64,000 nucleotides of DNA from Pseudomonas fluorescens (GCF_001307275.1 NZ_CP012831.1:4766501-4830500), one strand, 5' to 3'; numbered from the stretch's first letter, positions 16,962 to 26,412 are shown. Notes: a model not told the origin generated them from the letters alone. Numbers and translations are program-made.

Positions 16962-16978
16962 GGGTCGGTGTGAGCACT

Positions 16979-17010
16979 CAAAAAAACGGGAAGCCATGGC
17001 TTCCCGTTCT
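16979..17010 (-). terminator. Terminator of the aminotransferase gene
   Basis: On the minus strand the hairpin ACGGGAAGCC/GGCTTCCCGT is followed by seven T residues, 16 bases past the gene's stop codon. Confidence 0.88.
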
Positions 17011-17025
17011 TCATTCCAGCGATCT

Positions 17026-18222
17026 TCAGATCACCTGGACAATAGCCTTGGTCACCGCATCGATGTTGTTCTGGTTCAGCGCGGCCACGCAGATGCGGCC
17101 GGTGTCCAGGGCGTAGATGCCGAACTCGTTGCGCAGGCGCATCACTTGTTCAACGCTCAGGCCGGAGTAGGAGAACATCCCGCTCTGACGGGCGACGAAG
17201 CTGAAGTCGTGCTGCGGGGCGGCCTTGGCCAGCATGTCGACCATCTGGTCGCGCATGCCGCGAATGCGCAGGCGCATTTCGGCCAGTTCGGCTTCCCACT
17301 GTGTCCGCAGCTCCGGGCTGTTGAGCACGGCGGCGACGATGCTGGCGCCATGGGTGGGCGGGTTGGAATAGTTGGTGCGGATCACGCGCTTGACCTGGGA
17401 CAGCACACGGGCGCTTTCTTCTTTCGATTCGCTGACGATCGACAGGGCGCCGACGCGCTCGCCGTACAGCGAGAACGACTTGGAGAACGAGCTGGAGGCA
17501 AAGAAGGTCAGTCCCGATTCGGCGAACAGGCGCACGGCCGCCGCGTCTTCGTCGATACCGGCGCCAAAGCCCTGGTAGGCCATGTCCAGGAACGGTACGT
17601 GGTTCTTGGCCTTGACCACGGCCAGCACGTTTTTCCAGTCTTCCGGGTTCAGGTCCACGCCGGTCGGGTTGTGGCAGCAGGCGTGCAGCACAACGATCGA
17701 GCGATCGGGTAGGGCGTTGAGGTCTTCCAGCAGGCCGCTGCGGTTCACGTCGTGGGTGGCGGCATCGTAGTAGCGGTAGTTCTGCACCGGGAAGCCGGCG
17801 GTTTCAAACAGGGCGCGGTGGTTCTCCCAGCTCGGGTCGCTGATGGCCACGACCGCGTCAGGCAGCAGTTGCTTGAGGAAGTCGGCACCGATCTTCAATG
17901 CGCCAGTGCCGCCCACGGCCTGGGCGGTGACGACGCGACCGGAGGCGATCAGCGGCGAATCCTTGCCGAACAGCAGGGTCTGCACAGCCTGGTCGTAGGC
18001 GGCGATGCCGTCGATCGGCAAGTAACCACGGGAAACGTGCTGAGCCACGCGAATCGTCTCGGCCTCGACCACGGCGCGCAGGAGTGGAATGCGCCCCTCC
18101 TCGTTGCAGTAAACACCTACACCCAGGTTGACCTTATTGGTACGGGTGTCGGCGTTGAAAGCTTCGTTGAGGCCCAGGATGGGATCGCGGGGTGCCAATT
18201 CGACAGCGGAAAACAGGCTCAT
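17026..18222 (-). CDS. Aromatic/aspartate aminotransferase
   Basis: A 398-residue PLP enzyme of the AspC/TyrB subgroup (class I), which transfers the amino group between aromatic amino acids or aspartate and 2-oxoglutarate. The PLP lysine is in SSFSKSFSLYGERVG near residue 245. Also visible are HACCHNPTGVD near 190 and the C-terminal arginine motif in TGRICVAALN. The ATG at 18222 starts the canonical MSLFSAVELAPRDPI. It is divergent from uvrB, as in P. aeruginosa. TyrB, PhhC and AspC cannot be separated by reading alone. Confidence 0.9.
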   Translation of the reverse strand: MSLFSAVELAPRDPILGLNEAFNADTRTNKVNLGVGVYCNEEGRIPLLRAVVEAETIRVAQHVSRGYLPIDGIAAYDQAVQTLLFGKDSPLIASGRVVTAQAVGGTGALKIGADFLKQLLPDAVVAISDPSWENHRALFETAGFPVQNYRYYDAATHDVNRSGLLEDLNALPDRSIVVLHACCHNPTGVDLNPEDWKNVLAVVKAKNHVPFLDMAYQGFGAGIDEDAAAVRLFAESGLTFFASSSFSKSFSLYGERVGALSIVSESKEESARVLSQVKRVIRTNYSNPPTHGASIVAAVLNSPELRTQWEAELAEMRLRIRGMRDQMVDMLAKAAPQHDFSFVARQSGMFSYSGLSVEQVMRLRNEFGIYALDTGRICVAALNQNNIDAVTKAIVQVI

Positions 18223-18553
18223 TAGTGCGCGGCTCTGAATGGAGAATGAGGGGACGTGTGACGCTCCAGCCGAATGCACTAGAGCGGTGCACAAACGGGG
18301 AGCTAGTATAGAGGCCATCACCCGGCACGGCGACAGGCGATTCGGCTTTTAGGCTAAGTTTTTTCGATTTTTTTCGACCGTTAGTCCTCTCGCCGCGTCA
18401 AAGTCTTCAAGGCGTGTAGGACGTTCGTCTTGAAAGCGAAGGCATTCACCTCCACATTGTGTGCATCCCAGCTTTTTCCTCGGGCGACATCAGTCGTTTC
18501 GGTCTTTCTCGTTCCTGTCGCTGGCTGACAGGGGTGAATCCAGAGGTTATGTC
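18223..18553. other. Divergent intergenic region, aminotransferase/uvrB
   Basis: This 331-bp gap must hold both promoters. It contains an AT-rich stretch around 18359-18378 and a hairpin CCTGTC/GACAGG at 18514-18532 in the probable uvrB leader. A LexA-type CTG-N10-CAG box was looked for and not found; the hairpin has CTG and CAG, but 11 bases apart. Confidence 0.5.
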
Positions 18554-20569
18554 ATGTCTGAATTCCAGCTAGTCACCCGCTTCCAGCCCGCCGGCGATCA
18601 GCCGGAAGCCATCCGCCTGATGGTCGAAGGCATCGAGGCCGGGCTGGCGCACCAGACGTTGCTCGGTGTGACCGGCTCGGGCAAGACCTTCAGCATTGCC
18701 AACGTGATCGCCCAGGTACAGCGCCCGACCCTGGTCCTGGCGCCGAACAAGACCCTGGCGGCGCAACTGTACGGTGAGTTCAAGGCGTTTTTCCCGAACA
18801 ACGCCGTGGAGTACTTCGTTTCCTACTACGACTACTACCAGCCCGAGGCCTACGTGCCATCGTCGGACACCTTCATCGAGAAGGACGCCTCGATCAACGA
18901 CCACATCGAACAGATGCGCCTGTCGGCGACCAAGGCGCTGCTCGAGCGCAAGGACGCGATCATCGTCACCACGGTGTCGTGCATCTACGGCCTGGGCAGC
19001 CCGGAAACCTACCTGAAGATGGTGCTGCACGTGGATCGCGGCGACAAACTCGACCAGCGCGCCTTGCTGCGGCGCCTGGCGGACTTGCAGTACACCCGCA
19101 ACGACATGGATTTTGCTCGGGCGACCTTCCGGGTGCGGGGCGATGTCATTGACATCTACCCGGCGGAATCGGACCTGGAAGCGATTCGCATCGAGCTGTT
19201 CGACGATGAAGTGGAGAGTCTTTCGGCGTTCGATCCGCTGACCGGCGAAGTGATCCGCAAGTTGCCACGCTTCACCTTCTACCCCAAGAGCCACTACGTG
19301 ACGCCGCGGGAAACCCTGCTGGACGCCATCGAGGGGATCAAGGCCGAGTTGCAGGAGCGCCTGGAGTACCTGCGTTCGAACAACAAGCTGGTGGAAGCCC
19401 AGCGTCTGGAGCAACGGACCCGGTTCGACCTGGAGATGATCCTGGAGCTGGGCTACTGCAACGGCATCGAAAACTACTCGCGTTACCTGTCGGGCCGCCC
19501 GGCGGGTGCGCCACCGCCGACCTTGTATGACTATCTGCCGGCCGATGCCTTGCTGGTGATCGACGAATCCCACGTCAGCGTGCCCCAGGTCGGCGCGATG
19601 TACAAAGGCGACCGTTCGCGCAAGGAAACCCTGGTGGAATACGGTTTCCGCTTGCCTTCGGCGCTGGATAACCGGCCGATGCGCTTCGACGAATGGGAAA
19701 GTGTGAGCCCGCAGACGATTTTTGTCTCGGCCACCCCTGGCAACTACGAAGCCGAGCATGCCGGGCGGGTGGTCGAGCAAGTGGTGCGACCGACCGGGCT
19801 GGTGGACCCGCAAGTCGAGGTGCGTCCGGCGCTGACCCAGGTGGACGATCTGCTCTCGGAAATCAGCAAGCGCGTGGCGGTGGAGGAGCGGGTGCTGGTC
19901 ACCACGCTGACCAAGCGCATGGCCGAAGACCTTACCGATTACCTGGCCGACCACGGCGTGCGGGTGCGTTACCTGCACTCGGACATCGACACGGTGGAGC
20001 GGGTCGAGATCATCCGCGACCTGCGCCTGGGCACCTTCGATGTGCTGGTGGGCATCAACCTGCTGCGCGAAGGCCTGGACATGCCGGAAGTGTCGCTGGT
20101 GGCGATTCTCGACGCCGACAAGGAAGGTTTCCTGCGCTCCGAACGCTCGTTGATCCAGACCATCGGTCGCGCGGCGCGTAACCTGAACGGCCGGGCGATT
20201 CTGTACGCTGACCGCATTACCGGCTCCATGGAGCGGGCCATCGGCGAGACCGAGCGCCGTCGTGACAAGCAGATCGCCTTCAACCTGGCCAATGGCATCA
20301 CCCCCAAGGGCGTGTTCAAGGATGTCGCCGACATCATGGAGGGCGCCACCGTGCCAGGCTCGCGCAGCAAGAAGCGCAAGGGCATGGCCAAGGCGGCCGA
20401 AGAGAGCGCCCGCTACGAGGCCGAACTGCGCTCCCCAAGCGAGATCACCAAGCGTATCCGTCAATTGGAAGAGAAAATGTACCAGCTTGCCCGGGACCTG
20501 GAGTTCGAAGCGGCGGCGCAATTGCGTGATGAGATTGGCAAGTTGCGGGAGCGGTTGTTGGCTGTCTGA
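18554..20569 (+). CDS. uvrB: UvrABC excinuclease subunit B
   Basis: A 671-residue damage-recognition helicase-like subunit that receives DNA from UvrA and positions UvrC for incision. The Walker A motif is GVTGSGKTF near residue 40. The beta-hairpin region contains YYDYYQPEAYVP near 95. The DEAD-like motif is IDESH, motif V/VI is GINLLREGLDMPEVSL with QTIGRAARN, and the C-terminal UVR motif is RQLEEKMYQLARDLEFEAAAQLRDEI in two overlapping parts. The ATG at 18554 gives the canonical MSEFQLVTRFQPAGDQP, with AGAGG upstream. Length is normal. Confidence 0.98.
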   Translation: MSEFQLVTRFQPAGDQPEAIRLMVEGIEAGLAHQTLLGVTGSGKTFSIANVIAQVQRPTLVLAPNKTLAAQLYGEFKAFFPNNAVEYFVSYYDYYQPEAYVPSSDTFIEKDASINDHIEQMRLSATKALLERKDAIIVTTVSCIYGLGSPETYLKMVLHVDRGDKLDQRALLRRLADLQYTRNDMDFARATFRVRGDVIDIYPAESDLEAIRIELFDDEVESLSAFDPLTGEVIRKLPRFTFYPKSHYVTPRETLLDAIEGIKAELQERLEYLRSNNKLVEAQRLEQRTRFDLEMILELGYCNGIENYSRYLSGRPAGAPPPTLYDYLPADALLVIDESHVSVPQVGAMYKGDRSRKETLVEYGFRLPSALDNRPMRFDEWESVSPQTIFVSATPGNYEAEHAGRVVEQVVRPTGLVDPQVEVRPALTQVDDLLSEISKRVAVEERVLVTTLTKRMAEDLTDYLADHGVRVRYLHSDIDTVERVEIIRDLRLGTFDVLVGINLLREGLDMPEVSLVAILDADKEGFLRSERSLIQTIGRAARNLNGRAILYADRITGSMERAIGETERRRDKQIAFNLANGITPKGVFKDVADIMEGATVPGSRSKKRKGMAKAAEESARYEAELRSPSEITKRIRQLEEKMYQLARDLEFEAAAQLRDEIGKLRERLLAV

Positions 20570-20592
20570 GGTTGTGTGGCGACCTTAATGGC

Positions 20593-20672
20593 CTCATCGC
20601 GAGCAAGCTCGCTCCCACAAGTTCGATCGAGTCGCCCAATGATCCCTTGTGGGAGCGAGCTTGCTCGCGATG
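20593..20672. repeat. REPIN, outward arrangement
   Basis: An inverted copy followed by a direct copy of the REP, with a short ~22-bp spacer, between uvrB and gltX. Confidence 0.9.
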
Positions 20673-20794
20673 GGCGCGACTCGGTCTGACGACTGGCCAC
20701 ACAAATCCCGCTCTCACTGGAGCCCGCCCGCCATCGCCTGTTACCATTCGCCCCCTGTTCGATCTTCGCTTTTATATTCTTTCCGAGACATGCC

Positions 20795-22276
20795 ATGACC
20801 ACCGTCCGCACCCGCATCGCGCCTTCGCCCACTGGCGATCCCCATGTCGGCACCGCCTACATCGCTTTGTTCAACTATTGCTTTGCCAAGCAGCATGGCG
20901 GCGAGTTCATCTTGCGGATCGAGGACACCGACCAGTTGCGTTCGACCCGCGAGTCCGAGCAACAGATCTTCGATGCCTTGCGCTGGTTGGGGATCGACTG
21001 GAGCGAAGGCCCGGACGTCGGCGGCCCACACGGTCCGTACCGCCAGAGCGAGCGCGGTGATATCTACAAGCAGTATTGCCAGCAGTTGGTGGACATGGGG
21101 CATGCGTTCCCGTGTTTCTGCACCGCCGAAGAGCTGGACCAGATGCGCGCCGAGCAAATGGCCCGCGGCGAAACCCCGCGCTATGACGGCCGGGCGCTGC
21201 TGCTGTCCAAGGAAGAAGTCGCTCGTCGCCTGGCGGCCGGCGAGCCCCATGTGATCCGCATGAAAGTGCCGAGCGAAGGCGTCTGCGTGGTGCCGGACAT
21301 GCTGCGTGGCGATGTCGAGATCCCATGGGATCGCATGGACATGCAAGTGCTGATGAAGACCGACGGCCTGCCGACGTACTTCCTGGCCAACGTGGTCGAC
21401 GATCACCTGATGGGCATCACCCACGTATTGCGCGGTGAAGAATGGCTGCCGTCGGCGCCGAAACTGATCCTGCTCTACGAATACTTCGGCTGGGAACAAC
21501 CGCAGCTGTGCTACATGCCGCTGCTGCGTAACCCGGACAAGAGCAAGCTGTCCAAGCGCAAGAACCCGACCTCGGTGACGTTCTACGAGCGCATGGGCTT
21601 CATGCCCGAGGCGATGCTCAACTACTTGGGGCGCATGGGCTGGTCGATGCCGGACGAGCGCGAGAAGTTCTCGCTGCAGGAAATGGTCGAGCATTTCGAC
21701 CTGTCGCGGGTCTCCCTGGGCGGGCCGATCTTCGACATCGAGAAGCTGTCGTGGCTCAACGGCCAGTGGCTGCGGGACCTGCCGGTGGAAGAGTTCGCCG
21801 CACGTGTGCAGAAGTGGGCGTTGAACCCTGAGTACATGATGAAGATCGCGCCCCATGTGCAGGGCAGGGTAGAGACCTTCAGCCAGATCGCCCCGCTGGC
21901 CGGCTTCTTCTTTGCCGGTGGCGTGACGCCGGACGCGAAGCTGTTCGAGTCCAAGAAGCTCTCCGGCGACCAGGTACGCCAGTTGATGCAACTGATCCTG
22001 TGGAAGCTCGAAAGCCTGCGTCAGTGGGAGAAGGACAGCATCACGGCGACCATCCAGGCCGTGGTCGAATCCTTGGAGTTGAAACTGCGCGATGCCATGC
22101 CGCTGATGTTCGCCGCCATTACCGGCCAGGCCAGTTCGGTGTCGGTGCTCGATGCGATGGAAATTCTCGGGCCGGACCTGACCCGTTTCCGCCTGCGCCA
22201 GGCCATCGATCTGCTCGGTGGCGTGTCGAAGAAGGAGAACAAGGAGTGGGAAAAACTGCTGGGCGCGATCGCGTAA
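20795..22276 (+). CDS. gltX: Glutamyl-tRNA synthetase
   Basis: A 493-residue class I aminoacyl-tRNA synthetase that charges tRNA-Glu. The HIGH-equivalent is PSPTGDPHVGTAYIAL near residue 9, and the KMSKS-equivalent is KLSKRKN near 252. The Zn-binding-like CFC is in AFPCFCTAEEL. It lies just upstream of two tRNA-Glu genes, so the enzyme and its substrates are clustered. A weak terminator follows. Confidence 0.98.
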   Translation: MTTVRTRIAPSPTGDPHVGTAYIALFNYCFAKQHGGEFILRIEDTDQLRSTRESEQQIFDALRWLGIDWSEGPDVGGPHGPYRQSERGDIYKQYCQQLVDMGHAFPCFCTAEELDQMRAEQMARGETPRYDGRALLLSKEEVARRLAAGEPHVIRMKVPSEGVCVVPDMLRGDVEIPWDRMDMQVLMKTDGLPTYFLANVVDDHLMGITHVLRGEEWLPSAPKLILLYEYFGWEQPQLCYMPLLRNPDKSKLSKRKNPTSVTFYERMGFMPEAMLNYLGRMGWSMPDEREKFSLQEMVEHFDLSRVSLGGPIFDIEKLSWLNGQWLRDLPVEEFAARVQKWALNPEYMMKIAPHVQGRVETFSQIAPLAGFFFAGGVTPDAKLFESKKLSGDQVRQLMQLILWKLESLRQWEKDSITATIQAVVESLELKLRDAMPLMFAAITGQASSVSVLDAMEILGPDLTRFRLRQAIDLLGGVSKKENKEWEKLLGAIA

Positions 22277-22297
22277 GCGCTCGATGAGGCAGGACAT

Positions 22298-22318
22298 ACC
22301 CCGGTTTTCCGGGGTTTG
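22298..22318 (+). terminator. Terminator of gltX
   Basis: A hairpin ACCCCGG-TTTT-CCGGGGT followed by TTG, 22 bases after the stop. The T-tract is short, so the strength is uncertain. Confidence 0.65.
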
Positions 22319-22372
22319 TCGGTAAGTGATTGTTATCCCGGCAAAAAATTTTCATATTTGTTGAAAATAAAT

Positions 22373-22401
22373 TTGACAGCCCTCCGATACGCCCTTAAGA
22401 T
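22373..22401 (+). promoter_or_regulatory. Sigma-70 promoter of the Ala/Glu tRNA operon
   Basis: TTGACA (22373-22378) and TAAGAT (22396-22401) are 17 bases apart, with an AT-rich upstream region resembling an UP element. A GC-rich discriminator (CGCCCCG) follows, as expected for a stringently controlled stable-RNA promoter. Confidence 0.85.
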
Positions 22402-22422
22402 TCGCCCCGTCCTCAGCGATGA

Positions 22423-22498
<76 letters not shown>

Positions 22499-22577
22499 AT
22501 TTACACTTCAAGGTCTGGCCACACCGGCCTTGAAGCGATCAACACTCAGCGTTGATCAGTTGTATAGAAGGGTTTGC

Positions 22578-22653
22578 GTCCCCTTCGTCTAGTGGCCTAG
22601 GACACCGCCCTTTCACGGCGGTAACAGGGGTTCGAGTCCCCTAGGGGACGCCA
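22578..22653 (+). tRNA. tRNA-Glu (TTC), copy 1
   Basis: A 76-nt cloverleaf starting GTCCCCT and ending AGGGGACGCCA. The anticodon loop CTTTCAC gives TTC. It is the substrate of the adjacent gltX product. Confidence 0.97.
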
Positions 22654-22706
22654 GTTTTACAGAAGCGATGTTGCAAGATGTCGCTCCGCCGCGAGGCGAA
22701 AAATCC

Positions 22707-22782
<76 letters not shown>

Positions 22783-22857
22783 ATTACAGGTTCAAGGTTT
22801 GGCCACACCGGCCTTGAATCGATCAGTTCTCAGCGCTGATCAAGTTAGAAGGTTTGT

Positions 22858-22933
22858 GTCCCCTTCGTCTAGTGGCCTAGGACACCGCCCTTTCACGGCG
22901 GTAACAGGGGTTCGAGTCCCCTAGGGGACGCCA
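22858..22933 (+). tRNA. tRNA-Glu (TTC), copy 2
   Basis: An identical second copy of tRNA-Glu(TTC), the last gene of the tRNA operon; a terminator follows within 30 bases. Confidence 0.97.
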
Positions 22934-22958
22934 CGATTACCCGCTCTGCGGGATTTTA

Positions 22959-22993
22959 TAAGGGTCATTCAATTCTTGAATGGCCCTTTTGTT
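22959..22993 (+). terminator. Terminator of the tRNA operon
   Basis: A hairpin with arms AAGGGTCATTCAA and TTGAATGGCCCTT (one mismatch), followed by a T-run. Confidence 0.85.
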
Positions 22994-23114
22994 TGTCTGG
23001 CGTTTGGCCAATTCCCTTATCCTTTGAAAAAGTCTTCTGACCAGCGGTGAAAATTTCCGCTTGCGGAAAATTATTACATGGATAATATTTCAGTCGTAAT
23101 ATTCGGAGGCGACG

Positions 23115-23654
23115 ATGAGCGATAAAAAGGCACAAACCCGTGAACGCATTCTCAAGGCCGCCAGCGATGCGCTGATCCAGCGTGGGCCGGCGGAACCGAG
23201 CGTGGGCGAGGTGATGGGCGCAGCCGGGCTGACGGTGGGCGGCTTTTACGCCCATTTCGAAAGCAAGGATGCCTTGATGCTGGAGGCCTTCAAGCAATTG
23301 CTCAATCGGCGCCGCGGCTTGATCGCCGATATGGACGGTGAGCTGACAGGCGAAGAGCGGCGTGCGTTGGTCGCCGCGTTCTATCTGTCCCGAAAGCACC
23401 GCGACTCCACCGAGCAAGCCTGCCCGATTCCGGCGTCGGTCGGCGAACTCGGGCGACTGCCGGATGCGTTTCGTGAGGTGCTCAATGAGCATATCGAGTT
23501 GATGGTCGCGCAATTGGCGGCCAGCCCGGAGGATACCGACAAGGCCCTGGCCGACATCGCCTTGATGGTCGGTGGCCTGGCACTGGCGCGGGCATTGGGC
23601 CCGGGAGAGTTATCGGATCGTTTGCTGCGCGCCGCCAAGTCGGCGGTGCGTTGA
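23115..23654 (+). CDS. TetR/AcrR-family repressor
   Basis: A 179-residue regulator. The N-terminal helix-turn-helix spans about residues 8-50 (RERILKAASDALIQRGPAE, then TVGGFYAHFESKDALMLEA). The divergent C-terminal half is typical of a ligand-binding domain. GGAGG lies seven bases before the ATG. The alpha/beta hydrolase gene starts 28 bases later on the same strand and is probably co-transcribed, so it is a likely regulatory target. The AT-rich stretch at 23061-23100, with TTATTACATGGATAATA, is a plausible operator. Confidence 0.88.
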   Translation: MSDKKAQTRERILKAASDALIQRGPAEPSVGEVMGAAGLTVGGFYAHFESKDALMLEAFKQLLNRRRGLIADMDGELTGEERRALVAAFYLSRKHRDSTEQACPIPASVGELGRLPDAFREVLNEHIELMVAQLAASPEDTDKALADIALMVGGLALARALGPGELSDRLLRAAKSAVR

Positions 23655-23682
23655 GCTGAGGCGCGAGCCCTGGAGATGAGCG

Positions 23683-24516
23683 ATGGACAGGTTGAGCTGG
23701 ATACGTAGTGTCAATGGCACGCTTGGCTGGGTGGCTCCACGCCTGGTGGCGAAGCAGATGCGTTCGCTGTTCATGCGCCCTCGAAACTTGCCGCCGCGGG
23801 ATTGGGAACTGCCGTTGCTGGCGACTTCCGAGCGTATCACCTTGCGTTTCGGTCTCTCGGCCTTGCGCTGGGGCAAAGGCCCGGCGGTCTTGTTGATGCA
23901 CGGTTGGGAAGGGCGGCCGACCCAGTTCGCGGCGCTGATCACGGCCCTGGTGGGCGCTGGTTACACGGTCGTGGCGCTGGACGGTCCGGCCCACGGCCGT
24001 TCGCCAGGTCGCGAGGCGAATGTCCTGTTGTTCGCCAGGGCCATGCTCGAAGCCGCCGCCGAGCTGCCGCCGTTGCAGGCGGTGATCGGGCATTCCATGG
24101 GCGGTGCCAGCGCCATGCTGGCGGTCCAGTTGGGGTTGCGTACCGAGACGCTGGTCAGCATCGCCGCGCCCGCTCGCATTCTTGGGGTGCTGCGCGGTTT
24201 CTCCCGGATGATGGGCCTGCCGCCCAAGGCGCGTTCGGCCTTCATTCGCCAGGTGGAAAGCGACGTGGGCATGCCCGCCTCGAAGATGGATGTGGCGCAT
24301 TACCAGTTGGACGTGCCGGGGTTGATCGTCCATGCCGAGGACGACACATCGGTCTCGGTCAAGGAGTCGCAATTGATTCATGACGCCTGGTTCGACAGTC
24401 GGCTGCTGCGACTGCCACAGGGCGGGCATCAGCGGGTGCTGGCCGATCCTCGGGTCATTGATGGGGTGTTATCACTGTTGGCCGGTCGCAGCCTGCAAGC
24501 GCGGCAATCGGCTTGA
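23683..24516 (+). CDS. Alpha/beta hydrolase (Ser nucleophile)
   Basis: A 277-residue alpha/beta hydrolase. The oxyanion loop is LLMHGWEGR near residue 70 and the nucleophile elbow is VIGHSMGGASA with the catalytic Ser near residue 138. The acid is likely in HAEDDTSV and the base in PQGGHQRVL. It lacks a signal peptide. It follows a TetR regulator by 28 bases, which suggests a small inducible pair. The substrate is unknown. Confidence 0.85.
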   Translation: MDRLSWIRSVNGTLGWVAPRLVAKQMRSLFMRPRNLPPRDWELPLLATSERITLRFGLSALRWGKGPAVLLMHGWEGRPTQFAALITALVGAGYTVVALDGPAHGRSPGREANVLLFARAMLEAAAELPPLQAVIGHSMGGASAMLAVQLGLRTETLVSIAAPARILGVLRGFSRMMGLPPKARSAFIRQVESDVGMPASKMDVAHYQLDVPGLIVHAEDDTSVSVKESQLIHDAWFDSRLLRLPQGGHQRVLADPRVIDGVLSLLAGRSLQARQSA

Positions 24517-24518
24517 GC

Positions 24519-24548
24519 GGTGGGAGCAAGGCTTGCCCGCGATGGCGG
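24519..24548. repeat. Single REP-like sequence, variant
   Basis: One unpaired copy of a REP subtype with core GTGGGAGCAAGGCTTGCC followed by CGCGATGGCGG, differing from the main family by AAGG in place of GAG. It directly follows the hydrolase gene. Confidence 0.75.
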
Positions 24549-24601
24549 TCGAGCTAGGATCCGTTACACTGCCCCGATCCAAATTCGACCGGGAGAGGGG
24601 C

Positions 24602-25051
24602 ATGGGCTGGGATCGGGCAACGCCATTCATCATTGATCTTCAGGTCAATGCCGAAGACATCGACGGGCTGGGCCACGCCAACAACGCGGTATACGTCACC
24701 TGGCTCGAGCGCTGTGCCTGGCGCCATTCCCAGCGCCTGGGGCTGGATCTGGTGGAGTATCGACGCCTGGACCGGGCCATGGCGGTGGTGCGGCATGAAA
24801 TCGATTACCTGGCGGCCGCCTATGAAGGCGACGAACTGCAATTGGCGACCTGGATCGTCGACTGGGACCAGCGCCTGAAAATGACCCGGCATTTCCAGTT
24901 GGTCCGTCCCAGCGACAACGCCACGTTGCTGCGGGCCCAGACCACTTTCGTCTGCATCGAACTCTCCACTGGCCGGCCCAAGCGCATGCCCCAGGAATTC
25001 ATCGAGGGGTATGGCCCCGCCCTGGAACCGTCCGGCATCCTCGTGGACTGA
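24602..25051 (+). CDS. Acyl-CoA thioesterase, 4HBT family
   Basis: A 149-residue hot-dog-fold thioesterase of the 4-hydroxybenzoyl-CoA/YbgC type, which hydrolyses acyl-CoA in the cytoplasm. The signature is DGLGHANNAVYVTWLE near residue 20, where an Asp/Asn pair forms the active site. The ATG at 24602 has a GAGAGGGG site; the upstream in-frame extension overlaps the preceding gene and is rejected. A REP array follows immediately. Confidence 0.87.
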   Translation: MGWDRATPFIIDLQVNAEDIDGLGHANNAVYVTWLERCAWRHSQRLGLDLVEYRRLDRAMAVVRHEIDYLAAAYEGDELQLATWIVDWDQRLKMTRHFQLVRPSDNATLLRAQTTFVCIELSTGRPKRMPQEFIEGYGPALEPSGILVD

Positions 25052-25370
25052 CCCACCGCCATCGCGAGCAAGCTCGGCTCCCACAGGGATTGGTGGTGGA
25101 CTTAGATTCCATGAACGCCCTGGAGCCCGTGTGGGAGCGAGCTTGCTCGCGATAGCGGCGATACATTCAACATTTGCGCAAGCTGACCCAGCGCCATCGC
25201 GAGCAAGCTCGGTTCCCACAGGGATTGGTGGTGGACTTCGATTCCATGAACACCTTGGAGCTCGTGTGGGAGCGAGCTTGCTCGCGATAGCGGCGATACA
25301 TTCAACATTTGCGCAAGCTGACCCACCGCCATCGCGAGCAAGCTCAGCTCCCACAGGGATTGGTGGTGAA
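25051..25370. repeat. Tandem array of REPIN units, period 135 bp
   Basis: Two full copies of a 135-bp unit (25051-25185, 25186-25320) and a partial third (25321-25370). Each unit carries an inverted REP, a spacer, a direct REP and a second spacer with AACATTTGCGCAAGCTGACC. All three inverted REPs are one base longer than the standard core: CTCGGCTCCC, CTCGGTTCCC and CTCAGCTCCC replace CTCGCTCCC. This array fills nearly all of the gap between the thioesterase and dusC genes. Confidence 0.93.
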
Positions 25371-25433
25371 TTCCGATGTCATGGGCAAAATCCGGTAAAC
25401 TGCCGCACGTTTTTTCGTTGAGTGTGTGTTTCC

Positions 25434-26393
25434 ATGCAAATTGCCCTGGCGCCCATGGAGGGGTTGGTCGACAACATCCTGCGGGACGTCCTGACCCGTG
25501 TTGGCGGTATCGACTGGTGTGTCACCGAGTTCATCCGCGTCAACGATCGTCTGCTCACGCCGGCCTATTTCCATAAGCTCGCCCCTGAGTTGCTGAGCGG
25601 TGCCCAGACCGCTGCCGGCGTGCCGTTACGGGTGCAGTTGCTCGGCTCCGATCCGGTGTGCCTGGCGGAAAACGCGGCGTTGGCGTGCGAGTTGGGCTCA
25701 GAGGTGATCGACCTCAATTTCGGTTGCCCGGCCAAGACCGTGAACAAATCCCGGGGCGGCGCAGTGTTGCTCAAGGAGCCGGAACTGCTCAACGAAATCG
25801 TCGAACACGTGCGCCGCGCGGTGCCGAAACACATCCCCGTCACCGCCAAGATGCGCCTGGGTTTCGATAGCCCGGACGGCGCCCTGGTCTGTGCCACGGC
25901 GTTGGCCGAAGGCGGCGCGGCGCACATCGTGGTGCATGCGCGGACCAAGGTCGATGGCTACAAGCCTCCGGCCCATTGGGAGTGGATCCCCCGCGTGCAG
26001 GAAGTGGTCAAGGTGCCGGTGTTCGCCAATGGCGATATCTGGAGCGTGGAGGATTGGCGCCGTTGCCGCGAAATCAGCGGTGTCGAAGACATCATGCTTG
26101 GTCGCGGCCTCGTTTCCCGCCCTGACCTGGCCCGGCAGATCGCCGCCGCCCGGGCTGGCGAGGACGTGGTCGAGATGTCCTGGGCCGAGTTGCAGCCGAT
26201 GCTCCATGATTTTTGGCAGCAAGTGGTCGAACAGTTGACGCCGCGCCAGGCCCCGGGCCGGTTGAAGCAGTGGCTGGCGATGCTGACCCGCAATTACCCC
26301 GAAGCGGTGGAGCTGTTTACCGCGCTACGCCGGGAAACCGACCTGGACGCGGTGGGGCATTTATTGGGTGTTCAGCGCACTGAAGCGGCCTGA
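25434..26393 (+). CDS. dusC: tRNA-dihydrouridine(16) synthase
   Basis: A 319-residue FMN enzyme that reduces uridine 16 of tRNA. It opens with QIALAPMEGLVDN, where most Dus proteins read APMxGVTD. The FMN-binding and catalytic block is DLNFGCPAKTVNKSRGGA near residue 95, with the active-site Cys. Further conserved motifs are KMRLGFD, HARTK and ANGDIW. The DusC subgroup is preferred over DusA or DusB because of the EGLVD start and VTEFIRVND. The ATG at 25434 is chosen over one four codons upstream. Confidence 0.92.
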   Translation: MQIALAPMEGLVDNILRDVLTRVGGIDWCVTEFIRVNDRLLTPAYFHKLAPELLSGAQTAAGVPLRVQLLGSDPVCLAENAALACELGSEVIDLNFGCPAKTVNKSRGGAVLLKEPELLNEIVEHVRRAVPKHIPVTAKMRLGFDSPDGALVCATALAEGGAAHIVVHARTKVDGYKPPAHWEWIPRVQEVVKVPVFANGDIWSVEDWRRCREISGVEDIMLGRGLVSRPDLARQIAAARAGEDVVEMSWAELQPMLHDFWQQVVEQLTPRQAPGRLKQWLAMLTRNYPEAVELFTALRRETDLDAVGHLLGVQRTEAA

Positions 26394-26412
26394 AAAAAAT
26401 TCGAAAAAACCT

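Noticed and set aside
18514..18532. LexA-like box in the uvrB leader
   Set aside because: CTG and CAG are separated by 11 bases instead of 10 and the centre does not fit. It is better read as a small hairpin.
25051..25370. Coding potential through the 135-bp array (a frame at 24554-25354 on the minus strand)
   Set aside because: The repeated peptide is a by-product of REP repeats and the frame is antisense to the thioesterase gene.
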